A stretch of 20,369 nucleotides of DNA from Micromonosporaceae bacterium (GCA_003543035.1 DPJL01000128.1:1-20369), one strand, 5' to 3'. Counted from the first letter of the stretch, positions 1 through 7,831 are shown. The notes: generated from the sequence alone by a model not told the origin. Numbers and translations are program-made.

Positions 1-112
1 TGCGGCCCACGGTGTCGGCCAGCCTGACCAGGATCGCTCCGAGTAGGGCGGCGACCGCCTCGAATACGTAGAGCGGGATGAGCAGGGTTCGCTGTGTCGC
101 GTCGAGCCGCAT
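1..112 (-). CDS. Partial gene at left edge, last visible gene of the haem operon
   Basis: This reading frame runs off the left edge, so only about 37 N-terminal residues are visible. It begins at an ATG at 112; an in-frame TTG at 124 is an alternative, and neither has a clear ribosome binding site. It follows the hmuV stop by 14-26 nt on the same strand, so it is probably the last visible gene of the haem uptake operon. The segment contains TQRTLLIPLY, which resembles the N-terminal motif of leucine carboxyl methyltransferase-like SAM-dependent methyltransferases. The following stretch is hydrophobic enough to be a membrane helix, so a small membrane protein or transporter is also possible. 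The function is therefore left open. Confidence 0.45.
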   Translation of the reverse strand, partial: MRLDATQRTLLIPLYVFEAVAALLGAILVRLADTVGR

Positions 113-137
113 CGGTGTGGTCAATGTGGATACTCTG

Positions 138-860
138 TCATTGGGGCAGGCATAGTGGATGGCCGTGCCGTGGGTGCGTGGTGATGTCAATCGGATGCCC
201 ATAAACGCTGCTGAGCAGATCAGCGTCCACATCGGACGGTGTTGTGAGCGCGGCCAGACGGCCGTTGTCCAGCAGTGCGATCTGGTCGGCGTAGCGGGTG
301 GCGAGGTTGAGGTCGTGCAGGACGGCGATGACGGTGCGGCCGTCATCGGCCAGGGCGCGGGCGTGGCGCAGGATCGTGTGCTGGTGGCGGATGTCCAGAT
401 GGGCGGTGGGTTCGTCGAGCAGGACGATCGGGGTGTCCTGGGCCAGTACCCGGGCGAGGGTGACCCGGGCCTGCTCCCCGCCGGACAGGGTGGGAAAGCG
501 CCGGTGTGCCAGGTGGGCGGCGTCCACTGTGTCCAGTGCGGTCTTCCAGCCGTCGGCGGGCGCGTCAGGTGGCAGGGCCATGGCGACGATTTGCGCGGCG
601 GTGAACCCGAACGCCACGTTCGTGTTCTGCGGCATGACGGCGCGCAGGCGCGCCAGCCGGCGTGGTGGGATGCGGTGCGCCATCTGGTCATGCAGCCACA
701 CGCCGCCGGTGCTGGGGCGGAGGTCACCGGCGACCAGGGCGAGCAGGGTGGATTTACCCGCGCCGTTGGGGCCGGCCAGTGCTAGCAACCTTCCATCCGG
801 TACCCCCAAACTGATGTCGGACAGGATGTGCCGGTAGCCGAGAGCATCCGCACGGATCAT
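138..860 (-). CDS. hmuV: Haem ABC transporter ATP-binding protein HmuV
   Basis: This is the cytoplasmic ATPase that powers import of haem (or a related iron chelate) through HmuU. Counting from the ATG at 860, the Walker A motif GPNGAGKST lies at residues 30-38, a Q-loop glutamine at 78, the signature LSGGE at 125-129, Walker B IVLLDE at 145-150 and the H-loop histidine near 182. The length of 240 residues is usual for FecE/HmuV proteins. The start at 860 overlaps the hmuU stop as ATGA and sits 6 nt after a GGCGG; an ATG at 866 would add two residues but leaves no room for a ribosome binding site. The haem assignment rests on the HmuT-like neighbour, since the ATPase alone cannot be told from siderophore or B12 transporters. 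Confidence 0.92.
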   Translation of the reverse strand: MIRADALGYRHILSDISLGVPDGRLLALAGPNGAGKSTLLALVAGDLRPSTGGVWLHDQMAHRIPPRRLARLRAVMPQNTNVAFGFTAAQIVAMALPPDAPADGWKTALDTVDAAHLAHRRFPTLSGGEQARVTLARVLAQDTPIVLLDEPTAHLDIRHQHTILRHARALADDGRTVIAVLHDLNLATRYADQIALLDNGRLAALTTPSDVDADLLSSVYGHPIDITTHPRHGHPLCLPQ

Positions 861-1945
861 GACCATCCGCCTTGGGTTTTCCTCGTGCGGATGAGCAGGA
901 ACAGGAAGAACGGGCCGCCGATCAGGGCGGTGACCACACCAACCGGCATTTCGGCGGGGGCGACGGCGGTGCGGGCGATCAGGTCGGCGGCAAGTAAGAG
1001 GGCCGCGCCGCCGATCGCACTGGCCGGCAGCAGCAGTCGGTGATCCGGGCCGGCGATCAGCCGGATCAGGTGCGGGACTACGAGTCCGACGAATCCGATG
1101 ATGCCGGTGAGACTCACTGCGGCGCCGGTGCCCAGCGCGGCCAGTGTGATAACCCCGAGGCGGATGCGTTCGGGGTGAAAGCCTAGGTGGCGTGCTTCGC
1201 GTTCGCCGAGTACGAGGGCGTTGAGCGGGCTGCCGAACAGTGGCAGCAAAACAATCGCGGCTAGGACGAGTGGGGCGATGGAGGCGACGCCGGACCAGGT
1301 GGCGGTGCCCAGTGAGCCCATGGTCCAGAAGATGAGGGTGCGCAGCTGATTGTCGTCTGCGAGGTAGGTGAAGACACCGACGATGGCGGCGGCGATGGCC
1401 GAGACCGCCACGCCGGTGAGGATGAGGGTGACGACTTCGGTGCGTCCCTGATGGCGGGCGGCGAGATAGCCGATGCCGGCTGCGGCCAGGCCACCGGCGA
1501 ATGCGGCGACACCGGTGCTGGCCGCGCCGAAGGTGGCTACGCCGGTGACGATGGCGAAGGCGGCTCCCGCGGCGGCGCCTGAGGAGACGCCGATCAGCCC
1601 CGGGTCGGCCAGCGGGTTACGGAACACGCCTTGCAGCGCCGCGCCCGAGGTGGCAAGGGCCGCGCCGACGAGCGCGGCCAGGACGACTCTGGGCAGCCGG
1701 ATCGCGGTGAGGACGGTCGCTTCTGGACTGCCGGCTGCTTCAAGTCCGGCCAGGATGCGGATGACCTGGTCTGGTCCGATGTGGACGGCTCCGAAAGCCA
1801 GGTTGGCGATGGTCACCAACGCCAGCAGCGTGATCAGTGTGGGCAGGAGGATGAGGGCGGCCCGGTCGACCCTCCGGACCGCCCTCGACCGGGGAAGGCC
1901 GCTGGAGATGGCCTTCCCACGTTCACCGGTGACCGTGGTGGTCAA
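857..1945 (-). CDS. hmuU: Haem ABC transporter permease HmuU (FecCD family)
   Basis: This 362-residue FecCD-type permease should form the membrane channel with HmuV on the inside and HmuT outside. It has about ten hydrophobic segments and typical family signatures, including RLPRV near residue 105, GAALQGVFRNPLADPGLIGV in the first third, and the GIIGFVGLVVPHLIR segment near the C-terminus that contacts the ATPase. The chosen start is a TTG at 1945, because it overlaps the hmuT stop codon by 4 nt (TTGA) and is preceded by AAGGTG at good spacing. The tight overlaps on both sides indicate translational coupling within one operon. The substrate is inferred from the binding protein. Confidence 0.92.
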   Translation of the reverse strand: MTTTVTGERGKAISSGLPRSRAVRRVDRAALILLPTLITLLALVTIANLAFGAVHIGPDQVIRILAGLEAAGSPEATVLTAIRLPRVVLAALVGAALATSGAALQGVFRNPLADPGLIGVSSGAAAGAAFAIVTGVATFGAASTGVAAFAGGLAAAGIGYLAARHQGRTEVVTLILTGVAVSAIAAAIVGVFTYLADDNQLRTLIFWTMGSLGTATWSGVASIAPLVLAAIVLLPLFGSPLNALVLGEREARHLGFHPERIRLGVITLAALGTGAAVSLTGIIGFVGLVVPHLIRLIAGPDHRLLLPASAIGGAALLLAADLIARTAVAPAEMPVGVVTALIGGPFFLFLLIRTRKTQGGWS

Positions 1946-2817
1946 CCGTTCACCTTGGCGATGAGGTCTTTGAGCGCTGCTCCGGTGCGCGGGCCCAGGT
2001 TGAGCAGGTAGCTGTCTTCAAGCGACACGATCTTTCGGCTGGTACCGGCCGGGGTCTGCGCTACACCGGGCAACTTGAGCAGACCATCGACACCGCCGAC
2101 CGACTGCAACCCGGCATCGAGCAGCACCAGCACGTCGGGCTTGGTCGCGGCCAGCGCCTCCGGAGTGATCGGCTTGTAGCCTTCGATTCCCGCCTGCACC
2201 CCCGCATCGGTGAGACCGGTGGCAGCGATCATCGCCGCCGCGCGGGTGCCTTTACCGGAGATCATTGCGGTGGTCTGACCGCGCACGTACAGGAATGCGA
2301 CCCGTGTGCTGCTGGTGGCAGCCGCTTTCTTGGCCGCGTGGATGTCCTTTTTGGCCTGTGTGGCGAGTTGCTCACCCTTGGCCGCGACACCAAGCGTGGT
2401 AGCCACCTTCTTGATCCGGTCCGGCACTTCGTCCACTGTGGACGGTACCGCGAGGATCTCGACCTTCACCCCGGCTTGCTTGATCTGTTCGATCACCTCG
2501 GGCCGGCCGGCCTCGGCGGTGCCGATCACCAGGGTGGGCTTCAGTGACAGGATGCCCTCGGCGGCCAGCTGCCGCTGATAGCCGATCTTCGGCTGCTTCG
2601 CCGCGGCCTCAGCCGGATATAGGGCGGAGGTGTCCACACCGACCACCTGATCACCCAGGCCGAGCGCCCACACGATCTCGGCGAGGTCGCCGTTGAGCGG
2701 GACGATCCGCTGTACCACTGCTGACGACGGCGCCTGCGGGGAGGTGGCGGCCGGTGAAGCGCACCCGGTCAGCGCGAGAGCGGCGATTACGGTGGCAGCG
2801 AAGAGTCGACGGCGCAT
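1942..2817 (-). CDS. hmuT: Haem-binding lipoprotein HmuT
   Basis: This is the extracytoplasmic substrate-binding protein of the uptake system. The start ATG at 2817 gives a lipoprotein signal peptide, MRRRLFAATVIAALALTGC, with lipobox LTGC and lipidated Cys19. A longer open frame extends upstream but lacks a signal. The ATG overlaps the stop of the preceding DUF3386-like gene by 1 nt (TGATG), and a GGAGG lies 4 nt upstream, so the start is well supported. The mature part is a class III periplasmic-binding fold: RIVPLNGDLAEIVWALGLGD near the N-terminus, then GYQRQLAAEGILSLKPTLVI, a pattern characteristic of HmuT/haemin-binding proteins. The length of 291 residues is normal for the family. Confidence 0.92.
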   Translation of the reverse strand: MRRRLFAATVIAALALTGCASPAATSPQAPSSAVVQRIVPLNGDLAEIVWALGLGDQVVGVDTSALYPAEAAAKQPKIGYQRQLAAEGILSLKPTLVIGTAEAGRPEVIEQIKQAGVKVEILAVPSTVDEVPDRIKKVATTLGVAAKGEQLATQAKKDIHAAKKAAATSSTRVAFLYVRGQTTAMISGKGTRAAAMIAATGLTDAGVQAGIEGYKPITPEALAATKPDVLVLLDAGLQSVGGVDGLLKLPGVAQTPAGTSRKIVSLEDSYLLNLGPRTGAALKDLIAKVNG

Positions 2818-3422
2818 CACGCCTCCCGAAGCTGGTGATCGGCAAAAGACAACACCCGCGTGGACACGCCAGCATCGGTGACGGTGGTGACCACGCGACG
2901 CTGCGGCAGCCACACCGTGCCGACCTGCACATACCTGTCGCGGAACTGCTCAACCCTGGTCAACTGTCCACTTGAGACAGACCAGTAGTAGACGCTGAAA
3001 TGTTGCGGCAGCCGGCCTTGACCGGTGTCCAGCCCGCCCGAGATGACAATCGTGAACTTCGTGTCACCGGCAGTGCGGTGCACCTCCGCGATCTCGTCCT
3101 CGCCGGTGATCCGGTAGGCCGAAGCCATCGGATCATCCTCCAGAAACACCATGGTTCCCGCCGGGTCGCCGTCGTGTTCCTCGCGATGGCCGTAGCGGCC
3201 GTCGCCTTCAGTGTGAAAGTCGCTGGCCCACCGGTGACCCAGGATCGAGGCCACCTGCTCACGGGCCCACTCATCACCACCGGACAGGTCGAAATCACGC
3301 TTACCGCGCGCTTCCAGACGTCCCACATCCGGCGACGCCGATGTGTGCACGGCCGCGGTGAAACCCGCAAACTCCGGCGGGAAGCGGCACGCACCAGCGT
3401 GCGCCCTCTTCAACAGGCCCAC
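2817..3422 (-). CDS. DUF3386-like protein, first gene of the haem uptake operon
   Basis: This 201-residue soluble protein has no signal peptide or membrane helix. It starts with a GTG at 3422, chosen because a perfect GGAGG lies 7 nt upstream at 3430-3434. The sequence resembles the DUF3386 family: an N-terminal segment around FPPEFAGF, a central strand-rich region, and the pair LPQHFSVYYW and VGTVWLPQRRVV towards the C-terminus. Family assignment is from memory of its pattern, not from a search. It is the first gene after the iron-regulated promoter and its stop overlaps the hmuT start (TGATG), so it is probably made in step with the haem transporter. A role in handling or degrading haem is an inference from position only. 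Confidence 0.8.
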   Translation of the reverse strand: MGLLKRAHAGACRFPPEFAGFTAAVHTSASPDVGRLEARGKRDFDLSGGDEWAREQVASILGHRWASDFHTEGDGRYGHREEHDGDPAGTMVFLEDDPMASAYRITGEDEIAEVHRTAGDTKFTIVISGGLDTGQGRLPQHFSVYYWSVSSGQLTRVEQFRDRYVQVGTVWLPQRRVVTTVTDAGVSTRVLSFADHQLREA

Positions 3423-3429
3423 AGGAACA

Positions 3430-3434
3430 CCTCC
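3430..3434 (-). promoter_or_regulatory. Ribosome binding site fixing the GTG start of the DUF3386-like gene
   Basis: On the minus strand this reads GGAGG, 7 nt before the GTG at 3422. No ATG in the frame has comparable support, so the site decides the start of the first gene of the haem operon. Confidence 0.75.
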
Positions 3435-3437
3435 AAA

Positions 3438-3456
3438 TTAGGTTAGGCACGCCTAA
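3438..3456. promoter_or_regulatory. IdeR/DtxR iron box
   Basis: The 19-mer TTAGGTTAGGCACGCCTAA matches 16 of 19 positions of the DtxR/IdeR consensus TTAGGTTAGGCTAACCTAA and is itself a near-perfect inverted repeat. It overlaps the -10 region of the promoter for the haem operon, so the iron-loaded repressor would block RNA polymerase there. A second, weaker copy begins at 3458 (TTAGGTTTCCCTAAC) with about 12 of 19 matches. This suggests a tandem site, since DtxR-family dimers bind as pairs on one box. Regulation by iron is known for this motif in actinobacteria; binding here is inferred. Confidence 0.85.
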
Positions 3457-3483
3457 CTTAGGTTTCCCTAACATCGGTGTCAA
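3455..3483 (-). promoter_or_regulatory. Promoter of the DUF3386-hmuTUV operon
   Basis: On the minus strand a perfect -35 hexamer TTGACA (3478-3483) is followed after 17 nt by TAAGTT (3455-3460), a moderate -10. The -10 overlaps the edge of the iron box. The layout is that of a housekeeping sigma promoter repressed by IdeR/DtxR. The transcription start is predicted a few bases downstream, leaving a leader of about 25 nt that contains the GGAGG site. Confidence 0.65.
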
Positions 3484-3499
3484 GAGGCCGCCGTCCATC

Positions 3500-3960
3500 G
3501 TCGCGGAAATAGACCCCGCATCTCCTGCCGACAAAGACGCAGCGCCACACGAAGGCATCCGGTGAAGCGGAAAGCTCCTGTCGCGCCCGCGTCCTTTGCG
3601 GATCACTCCAACCACGTGGCGGCGTGCATCAGCGTCACCTTGTTTGACCCCGAGCAGCTCGCTGGCACGGGCACGATCGACACGTAGAACGCGATCAGCG
3701 CCAATGGCGATGCGACGGTAGGCTCGCAGCTCGTCGAACCTCTCGTCGGGACTATAGCGAGGAATGCGCCGTGACCCTTAGGCCGGTAGCGGCCAACCCG
3801 GCCCTGGCAAAGGGTTCCAGCGGATTGTGGTAGGCATTGGCTCGGCCGGCTTTCCCTCGGGTTTGCGATGCCACTGCTCCCACTCCAGACGGGCGTTGTG
3901 GTTCGCGGTCAGCGCGCCGGAGAACACCATCACATCGCGAGCACCGTCCATTCTGGACCT
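3500..3960 (-). pseudogene. Tyrosine recombinase/integrase pseudogene, multiply frameshifted and truncated
   Basis: No single frame is intact, but consecutive minus-strand pieces read in order like an actinobacterial tyrosine recombinase. GRANAYHNPLEPF is at about 3809-3846, VGRYRPK near 3785-3805, RRIPRYSPDERFDEL near 3725-3770, ALIAFYVS near 3680-3705, RARASELLGVKQGDAD and RRHVVGVIRKG near 3585-3671, and QELSASPDAFVW near 3545-3580. Each piece matches the order of family motifs (box I is normally TGARASELLGV), and each change of frame needs a small indel; one frame also has an in-frame TAA at 3778-3780. The C-terminal catalytic HxxR and tyrosine region is absent: the remnant stops just before the haem operon promoter. 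The gene cannot make an active enzyme. Confidence 0.7.
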
Positions 3961-3975
3961 GCAGCAAATGAACGG

Positions 3976-4227
3976 TCACAGGATCAAGAGGTGGCTTCCT
4001 CCTGTTACGGCGACTGCGGCACCGGTCAGGTAGCGCACCGCCCGGCGCAGAAACGCCCGGTTCTGCTGCAGTACCTTCGGCAGCGCCGGATATGCCCCGA
4101 CGACCCGCTGCGCGGTTTCCCGGTCGACCGGGAAGTTGTGCAGCCCGCCGAGGCAGTAGTCATACATGCGAGCGGCGTTGGGCACATCGGTGTCCACACC
4201 GTCTTGACCCCAGTCAGCGGTAACCAC
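3976..4227 (-). pseudogene. N-terminal fragment of a DUF574 SAM-dependent methyltransferase
   Basis: From a likely GTG at 4227 this frame encodes 83 residues. Positions 11-68 match the N-terminus of the actinobacterial DUF574 (Methyltransf_19) family: VDTDVPNAARMYDYCLGG, then HNFPVDRETAQRVV, then QQNRAFLRRAVRYL. Intact members are about 260-280 residues long and next carry the SAM-binding motif. Here the similarity ends at YLTGA and the frame stops 14 codons later, so the catalytic core is lost. The break lies next to the recombinase remnant, consistent with a deletion or insertion junction at about 3960-3990. If translated, the product would be inactive as a methyltransferase. Confidence 0.7.
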
Positions 4228-4496
4228 GCATGCATCGTGGTGTCCCGATAGGACGAAGTCAAGATGCACCACCAGGTGCGCGGATGTGGTGAACCCGAGT
4301 TGCCACGGGGGAAGCACTCGGGTTCACCAGCAGCTACGCCCTGAACATGAACGCCTGCTACGTCCGCAGTCAGAAGCTTGCCAGCACGCCCGCACCATTG
4401 ACGGCCAGGTGACCCCGCCTACTCGACGGCGGCCAGAACATCGCTAGACCGGTGCCGTAGGACCACCCGAATCGGAGGCGGCAGGCTGGGCGTCTG

Positions 4497-5792
4497 TTAG
4501 GCGAAGGCGAAGTAGCGCAGCCACAGGTAGGGCATGCAGATCGCGATGGTGATCACGGTGACGATCAGGCCGTATTTGGTGAATTCCCAGAACGAGATGC
4601 GTTTTCCGGCGCGTTCGGCCATGCCGAGGATGACGACGTTGGCGGAGGCGCCGATGGCGGTGGCGTTACCACCCAGGTCCGCGCCCAGCGCGAGGGACCA
4701 CCACAGCACGTTTCCTTGCCCCGCCGGGAATCCGTTGACAAGGTCGGCGACGATGGGACTCATCGTGGCCACGTAGGGAATGTTGTCCACGATCGCGGAC
4801 AGGAACGCCGACCCCCACAGCAGCACCAGCGTGGCAGGCCACAACCGGCCGCCCACCGCGTCGGTGGCGGCCTGCGAGATCTGGCCGATGACACCGGTGT
4901 TGACCAGCGCGCCGACCATGATGAACAGGCCCGCGAAGAAGACCAGGGTGGGCCACTCCACATCTTTGGCGACCTGATCGGCGTCCAAACGCGACAGTGC
5001 GAGCAGCAGCAGCCCGCCGATGATCGCGACGACAGATGGTTCCAGATGCAAAACGGTGTGCAGCACGAACGCGGCGGTGACCAGCGCAAGGACCGCCATG
5101 GAGATGGCCAGCAGGCGGGGGTCGCGGATCGCGTCGCGTTCGCGCAGCTCCATGACTTTCGCGGCTTTGCCGGGCTGGTAGACGAATGCTTTGCGGAACA
5201 GCCACCGGCACAGCACCACGAACACGATCATCAAGACGATGACGATGGGGGCAAGGTGGATGAGGAAGTCGTTGTAGGAAAGTCCGCCCCGCGACGCGAT
5301 GATGATGTTGGGTGGGTCACCGACGAGCGTGGCGGTGCCGCCGATGTTGGAGGCCATCGCTTCGGCGATCAGGAACGGGATCACCGGTACCCCGAGGCGG
5401 TCGCAGACCAGGAAGGTGACCGGGGCGATCAGCAGGACGGTGGTGACGTTGTCGAGGGCGGCCGAGGCGATGGCGGTGACCAAAACTAGGATGACCATCA
5501 CCCGGAACGGACGGCCTTTGGCCTTTTTCGCCGCCCAGATCGCCACGTATTCGAAGCCGCCGGTGCGTTTCATGACCGCGACGATGAGCATCATCCCGAC
5601 CAGTAGGAAGATGACGTTCCAGTCGATCCCGGCGTGTTCGGAGAAGAATGCGTGTTCGGCGTCGGTGGCGCCGATGAGCAGCATCAGCGAGGCGCCGCCG
5701 GCAGCTGCGGCGACACGGTGGATCTTTTCGGTGGCGATCAGGGTGTAGGCGACGGTGAAGATTGCGACTGCCGCCCACGCCAGGGTGCTCAT
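4497..5792 (-). CDS. ArsB/NhaD-type (SLC13-like) ion permease
   Basis: This 431-residue integral membrane protein has about eleven helices in two repeated halves, each with an ion-binding re-entrant signature. In the first half these are DNVTT at residues 114-118 and GGTATLVGDPPN at 151-162; in the second, VDNIPYVATMSPIV and GADLGGNATAIGASANVV. These mark the ion transporter superfamily that includes ArsB arsenite pumps, NhaD Na+/H+ antiporters and citrate permeases; the substrate cannot be read from sequence. The start ATG at 5792 is preferred over a longer open frame because it overlaps the CBS-protein stop as ATGA and begins directly with a membrane helix. No arsenic resistance genes are nearby, which favours a sodium or organic anion role. 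Confidence 0.85.
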   Translation of the reverse strand: MSTLAWAAVAIFTVAYTLIATEKIHRVAAAAGGASLMLLIGATDAEHAFFSEHAGIDWNVIFLLVGMMLIVAVMKRTGGFEYVAIWAAKKAKGRPFRVMVILVLVTAIASAALDNVTTVLLIAPVTFLVCDRLGVPVIPFLIAEAMASNIGGTATLVGDPPNIIIASRGGLSYNDFLIHLAPIVIVLMIVFVVLCRWLFRKAFVYQPGKAAKVMELRERDAIRDPRLLAISMAVLALVTAAFVLHTVLHLEPSVVAIIGGLLLLALSRLDADQVAKDVEWPTLVFFAGLFIMVGALVNTGVIGQISQAATDAVGGRLWPATLVLLWGSAFLSAIVDNIPYVATMSPIVADLVNGFPAGQGNVLWWSLALGADLGGNATAIGASANVVILGMAERAGKRISFWEFTKYGLIVTVITIAICMPYLWLRYFAFA

Positions 5793-6241
5793 GCGCTGTC
5801 GCCGAGGATGCGGTCCAGCAGCGCGTGCAGGGTGATCACCCCGGTCAGCGTGCGGGTCTGGTCGACCACGGCCACCAGCGGGCTGCGGGTGCGGGCCATC
5901 AATGCCGCCAGCTCCAGCGCGGTCGCCTCCCCGGTGACCACCGGCGGCTCGGGCGGCTTTTCGGACAGGCATTCGCGCACGGTGCGCCCTTCCAGCTCGC
6001 GCGCGAACACGTCGGCGGTGGCCTCATCGACCACCCGGGCGAGGGCGGGATCGTCCTGGCAGTAGACCGGAACGGCCAGGCGCAGCACCTGCGTGCCCGG
6101 TAGCACCACCGACGGCGTCCCGTCCTCATCGACCACGATCAGCCCGGGCAGATCGCCGCGGGCCAGCAGCCGTGCGGCATCCAGGGCAGCAGTGTCGTAG
6201 GTGACGGTCGGATAGGAAACAGCAAGATCACGGGCGCGCAT
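5789..6241 (-). CDS. Tandem CBS-domain protein coupled to the permease
   Basis: This 150-residue soluble protein contains two CBS motifs. The first spans about residues 1-50 (MRARDLAVSYPTV, then LPGLIVVDEDG) and the second about 95-150 (SPLVAVVDQTRTLTGVITLH, then LLDRIL). Such pairs bind adenine nucleotides and act as regulatory sensors. The ATG at 6241 was chosen because GGAGG lies 6 nt upstream at 6248-6252; the longer open frame to 6304 has no such site. Its stop overlaps the permease start by 4 nt (ATGA), so the two are probably made together. The likely role, an inference, is to gate the permease according to the energy state of the cell. Confidence 0.82.
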   Translation of the reverse strand: MRARDLAVSYPTVTYDTAALDAARLLARGDLPGLIVVDEDGTPSVVLPGTQVLRLAVPVYCQDDPALARVVDEATADVFARELEGRTVRECLSEKPPEPPVVTGEATALELAALMARTRSPLVAVVDQTRTLTGVITLHALLDRILGDSA

Positions 6242-6323
6242 CCGGGGCCTCCACAAAGTCGACAGGCGTGTACCTTTTGCCGACCCGTCTTCCCGGCGCA
6301 CCACCTTTGACCCTATCGGCTAA

Positions 6324-6342
6324 GCGTGGAGCCTGTCCACGC
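6324..6342. terminator. Short hairpin between pntB and the CBS gene
   Basis: GCGTGGA and TCCACGC form a perfect 7-bp stem around a 5-nt loop. It lies about 116 nt after the pntB stop and about 80 nt before the CBS-protein start, both read on the minus strand. There is no strong T run, so it could be a weak terminator of the pnt operon or an operator for the CBS-permease pair. Confidence 0.3.
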
Positions 6343-6457
6343 AACCGCGGCGGCCAACCCGCCAGATCGGGTCACAGTGGGCACAACTTCGCGCACTTTG
6401 GTCTCGCGCGCGGTCTCACGCCCAGTGAAGCCATTGCCCCGCGGTCGACGCTGGCGC

Positions 6458-7831
6458 CTAGAGGGCTTTCACGGCAGCGGCGAGCTTGCGCAGCGAATCT
6501 TTGGCGTCGCCGAAAAGCAGCGTGGTCTTCGGATCGTATAACAGCTCGTTGTCGATGCCGGCGAACCCTGGCCGCATCGATCGTTTGAGGAAGACCACGG
6601 CCTTGGCCTGGTCGGCGGCCAGGATGGGCATGCCGTAGATGGGTGATCCGGTCTCGGTGCGGGCCGCCGGGTTCACCACGTCGTTGGCGCCCACGACCAA
6701 GGCGACATCGGTGGTGCGGAATTCGGGGTTGATCTCATCCATTTCTTTGAGCGCCTGATAGGGCACGTCTGCCTCGGCGAGCAGCACGTTCATGTGCCCG
6801 GGCATGCGCCCGGCGACCGGGTGGATGGCGTAAAGCACCTCGACGCCCCGCTTTTGCAGCTCATCGGCCAGATCCCGCAGGGCGTGCTGGGCCTGCGCCA
6901 CCGCGAGACCGTAACCGGGGGCGATGACGACGCGCCGCGCGAATCCGAGCTGGATGGCGATGTCCTCCGGTGCGGCCGAGCGCACCGGCCGGTCCGAGGC
7001 GGTCGTCGCGCCGAGGGTGGAGCCGCCGGCAAACGCTCCAAACAGGATGTTGAGCAGCGGGCGTCCCATTGCGTTGGCCATCAACCGGGTCAGCAGCATG
7101 CCGGAGGCGCCCACCAGCGTGCCGGCCACGATCAGCAGGCTGTTGCCCAGCACGTAGCCGCTCGCGGCGACGGTGATGCCGCTGAAGGCGTTGAGCAGGG
7201 CGATCACGATCGGCACATCCGCGCCGCCAACCGGCAGCACGAACAACACTCCGATAACGACACTGGCGGCGGTCAGCGCCAGCGACACCCAGAATGGGGC
7301 GCCCAACGGGATCCACACCCCGGTCACCAGCGCCGCGACCAGGAGCCCACCGAAAAGCCAGCGCATCCCGGCAAAAATGATCGGCCGCCCGGGCAGCAGC
7401 TCCTGCAGCCGGGCATAGGCGATCATCGAACCCGAGAAGGCAACTGAACCGACCAGGATGGTGAAACCGGCTACCGCCAGCTGCCCTTGCGGCGTTGTGC
7501 TGATGGCGTTGCCGAGCTCGACCAGTGCCACGATCGCGCCCGCGGCACCGCCGAGCCCGTTGAACACGGCCACCATTTGCGGCATCGCGGTCATGGCCAC
7601 CCGTTGCGCCGCGAACACGCCGATCGCGGCACCGACCGCGAGCGCTCCAAGGATCGGCCACAGGTTGCTAGGCCGCTCGACAGCAAAGACGACCACGACG
7701 GCGAGCAGCGCACCGGCGGCACCGACCGCGTTGCCAAGCCGGGCACGCTTCGGTGAGGACAGGGCTTTGAGCGCGACAATGAAACACACCGCGGCGAGCA
7801 GATAGGCAAGGGAAGCCAGCGTCGGATTCAC
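6458..7831 (-). CDS. pntB: NAD(P) transhydrogenase beta subunit PntB
   Basis: PntB is the membrane and NADP(H)-binding subunit of proton-translocating transhydrogenase, which uses the proton gradient to drive hydride transfer from NADH to NADP+. Residues 1-265 hold about eight or nine hydrophobic helices (domain II). Residues 290-457 form domain III, with GYGLAVAQAQ at 306-315, GRMPGHMNVLLAEA at 341-354 and GANDVVNPAA at 381-390, which bind NADP(H). The length of 457 residues is typical. The start is a GTG at 7831 that overlaps the pntA2 stop as GTGA. It is the last gene of a pntA-pntA2-pntB operon; the next gene downstream is about 216 nt away. Confidence 0.96.
   Translation of the reverse strand: MNPTLASLAYLLAAVCFIVALKALSSPKRARLGNAVGAAGALLAVVVVFAVERPSNLWPILGALAVGAAIGVFAAQRVAMTAMPQMVAVFNGLGGAAGAIVALVELGNAISTTPQGQLAVAGFTILVGSVAFSGSMIAYARLQELLPGRPIIFAGMRWLFGGLLVAALVTGVWIPLGAPFWVSLALTAASVVIGVLFVLPVGGADVPIVIALLNAFSGITVAASGYVLGNSLLIVAGTLVGASGMLLTRLMANAMGRPLLNILFGAFAGGSTLGATTASDRPVRSAAPEDIAIQLGFARRVVIAPGYGLAVAQAQHALRDLADELQKRGVEVLYAIHPVAGRMPGHMNVLLAEADVPYQALKEMDEINPEFRTTDVALVVGANDVVNPAARTETGSPIYGMPILAADQAKAVVFLKRSMRPGFAGIDNELLYDPKTTLLFGDAKDSLRKLAAAVKAL

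Noticed and set aside
3752..3979. 75-residue minus-strand frame with RCSRCDG, suggesting an HNH endonuclease
   Set aside because: The later part (GRANAYHNPLEPF) and the neighbouring frames fit a tyrosine recombinase much better, and the HNH histidines are not present.
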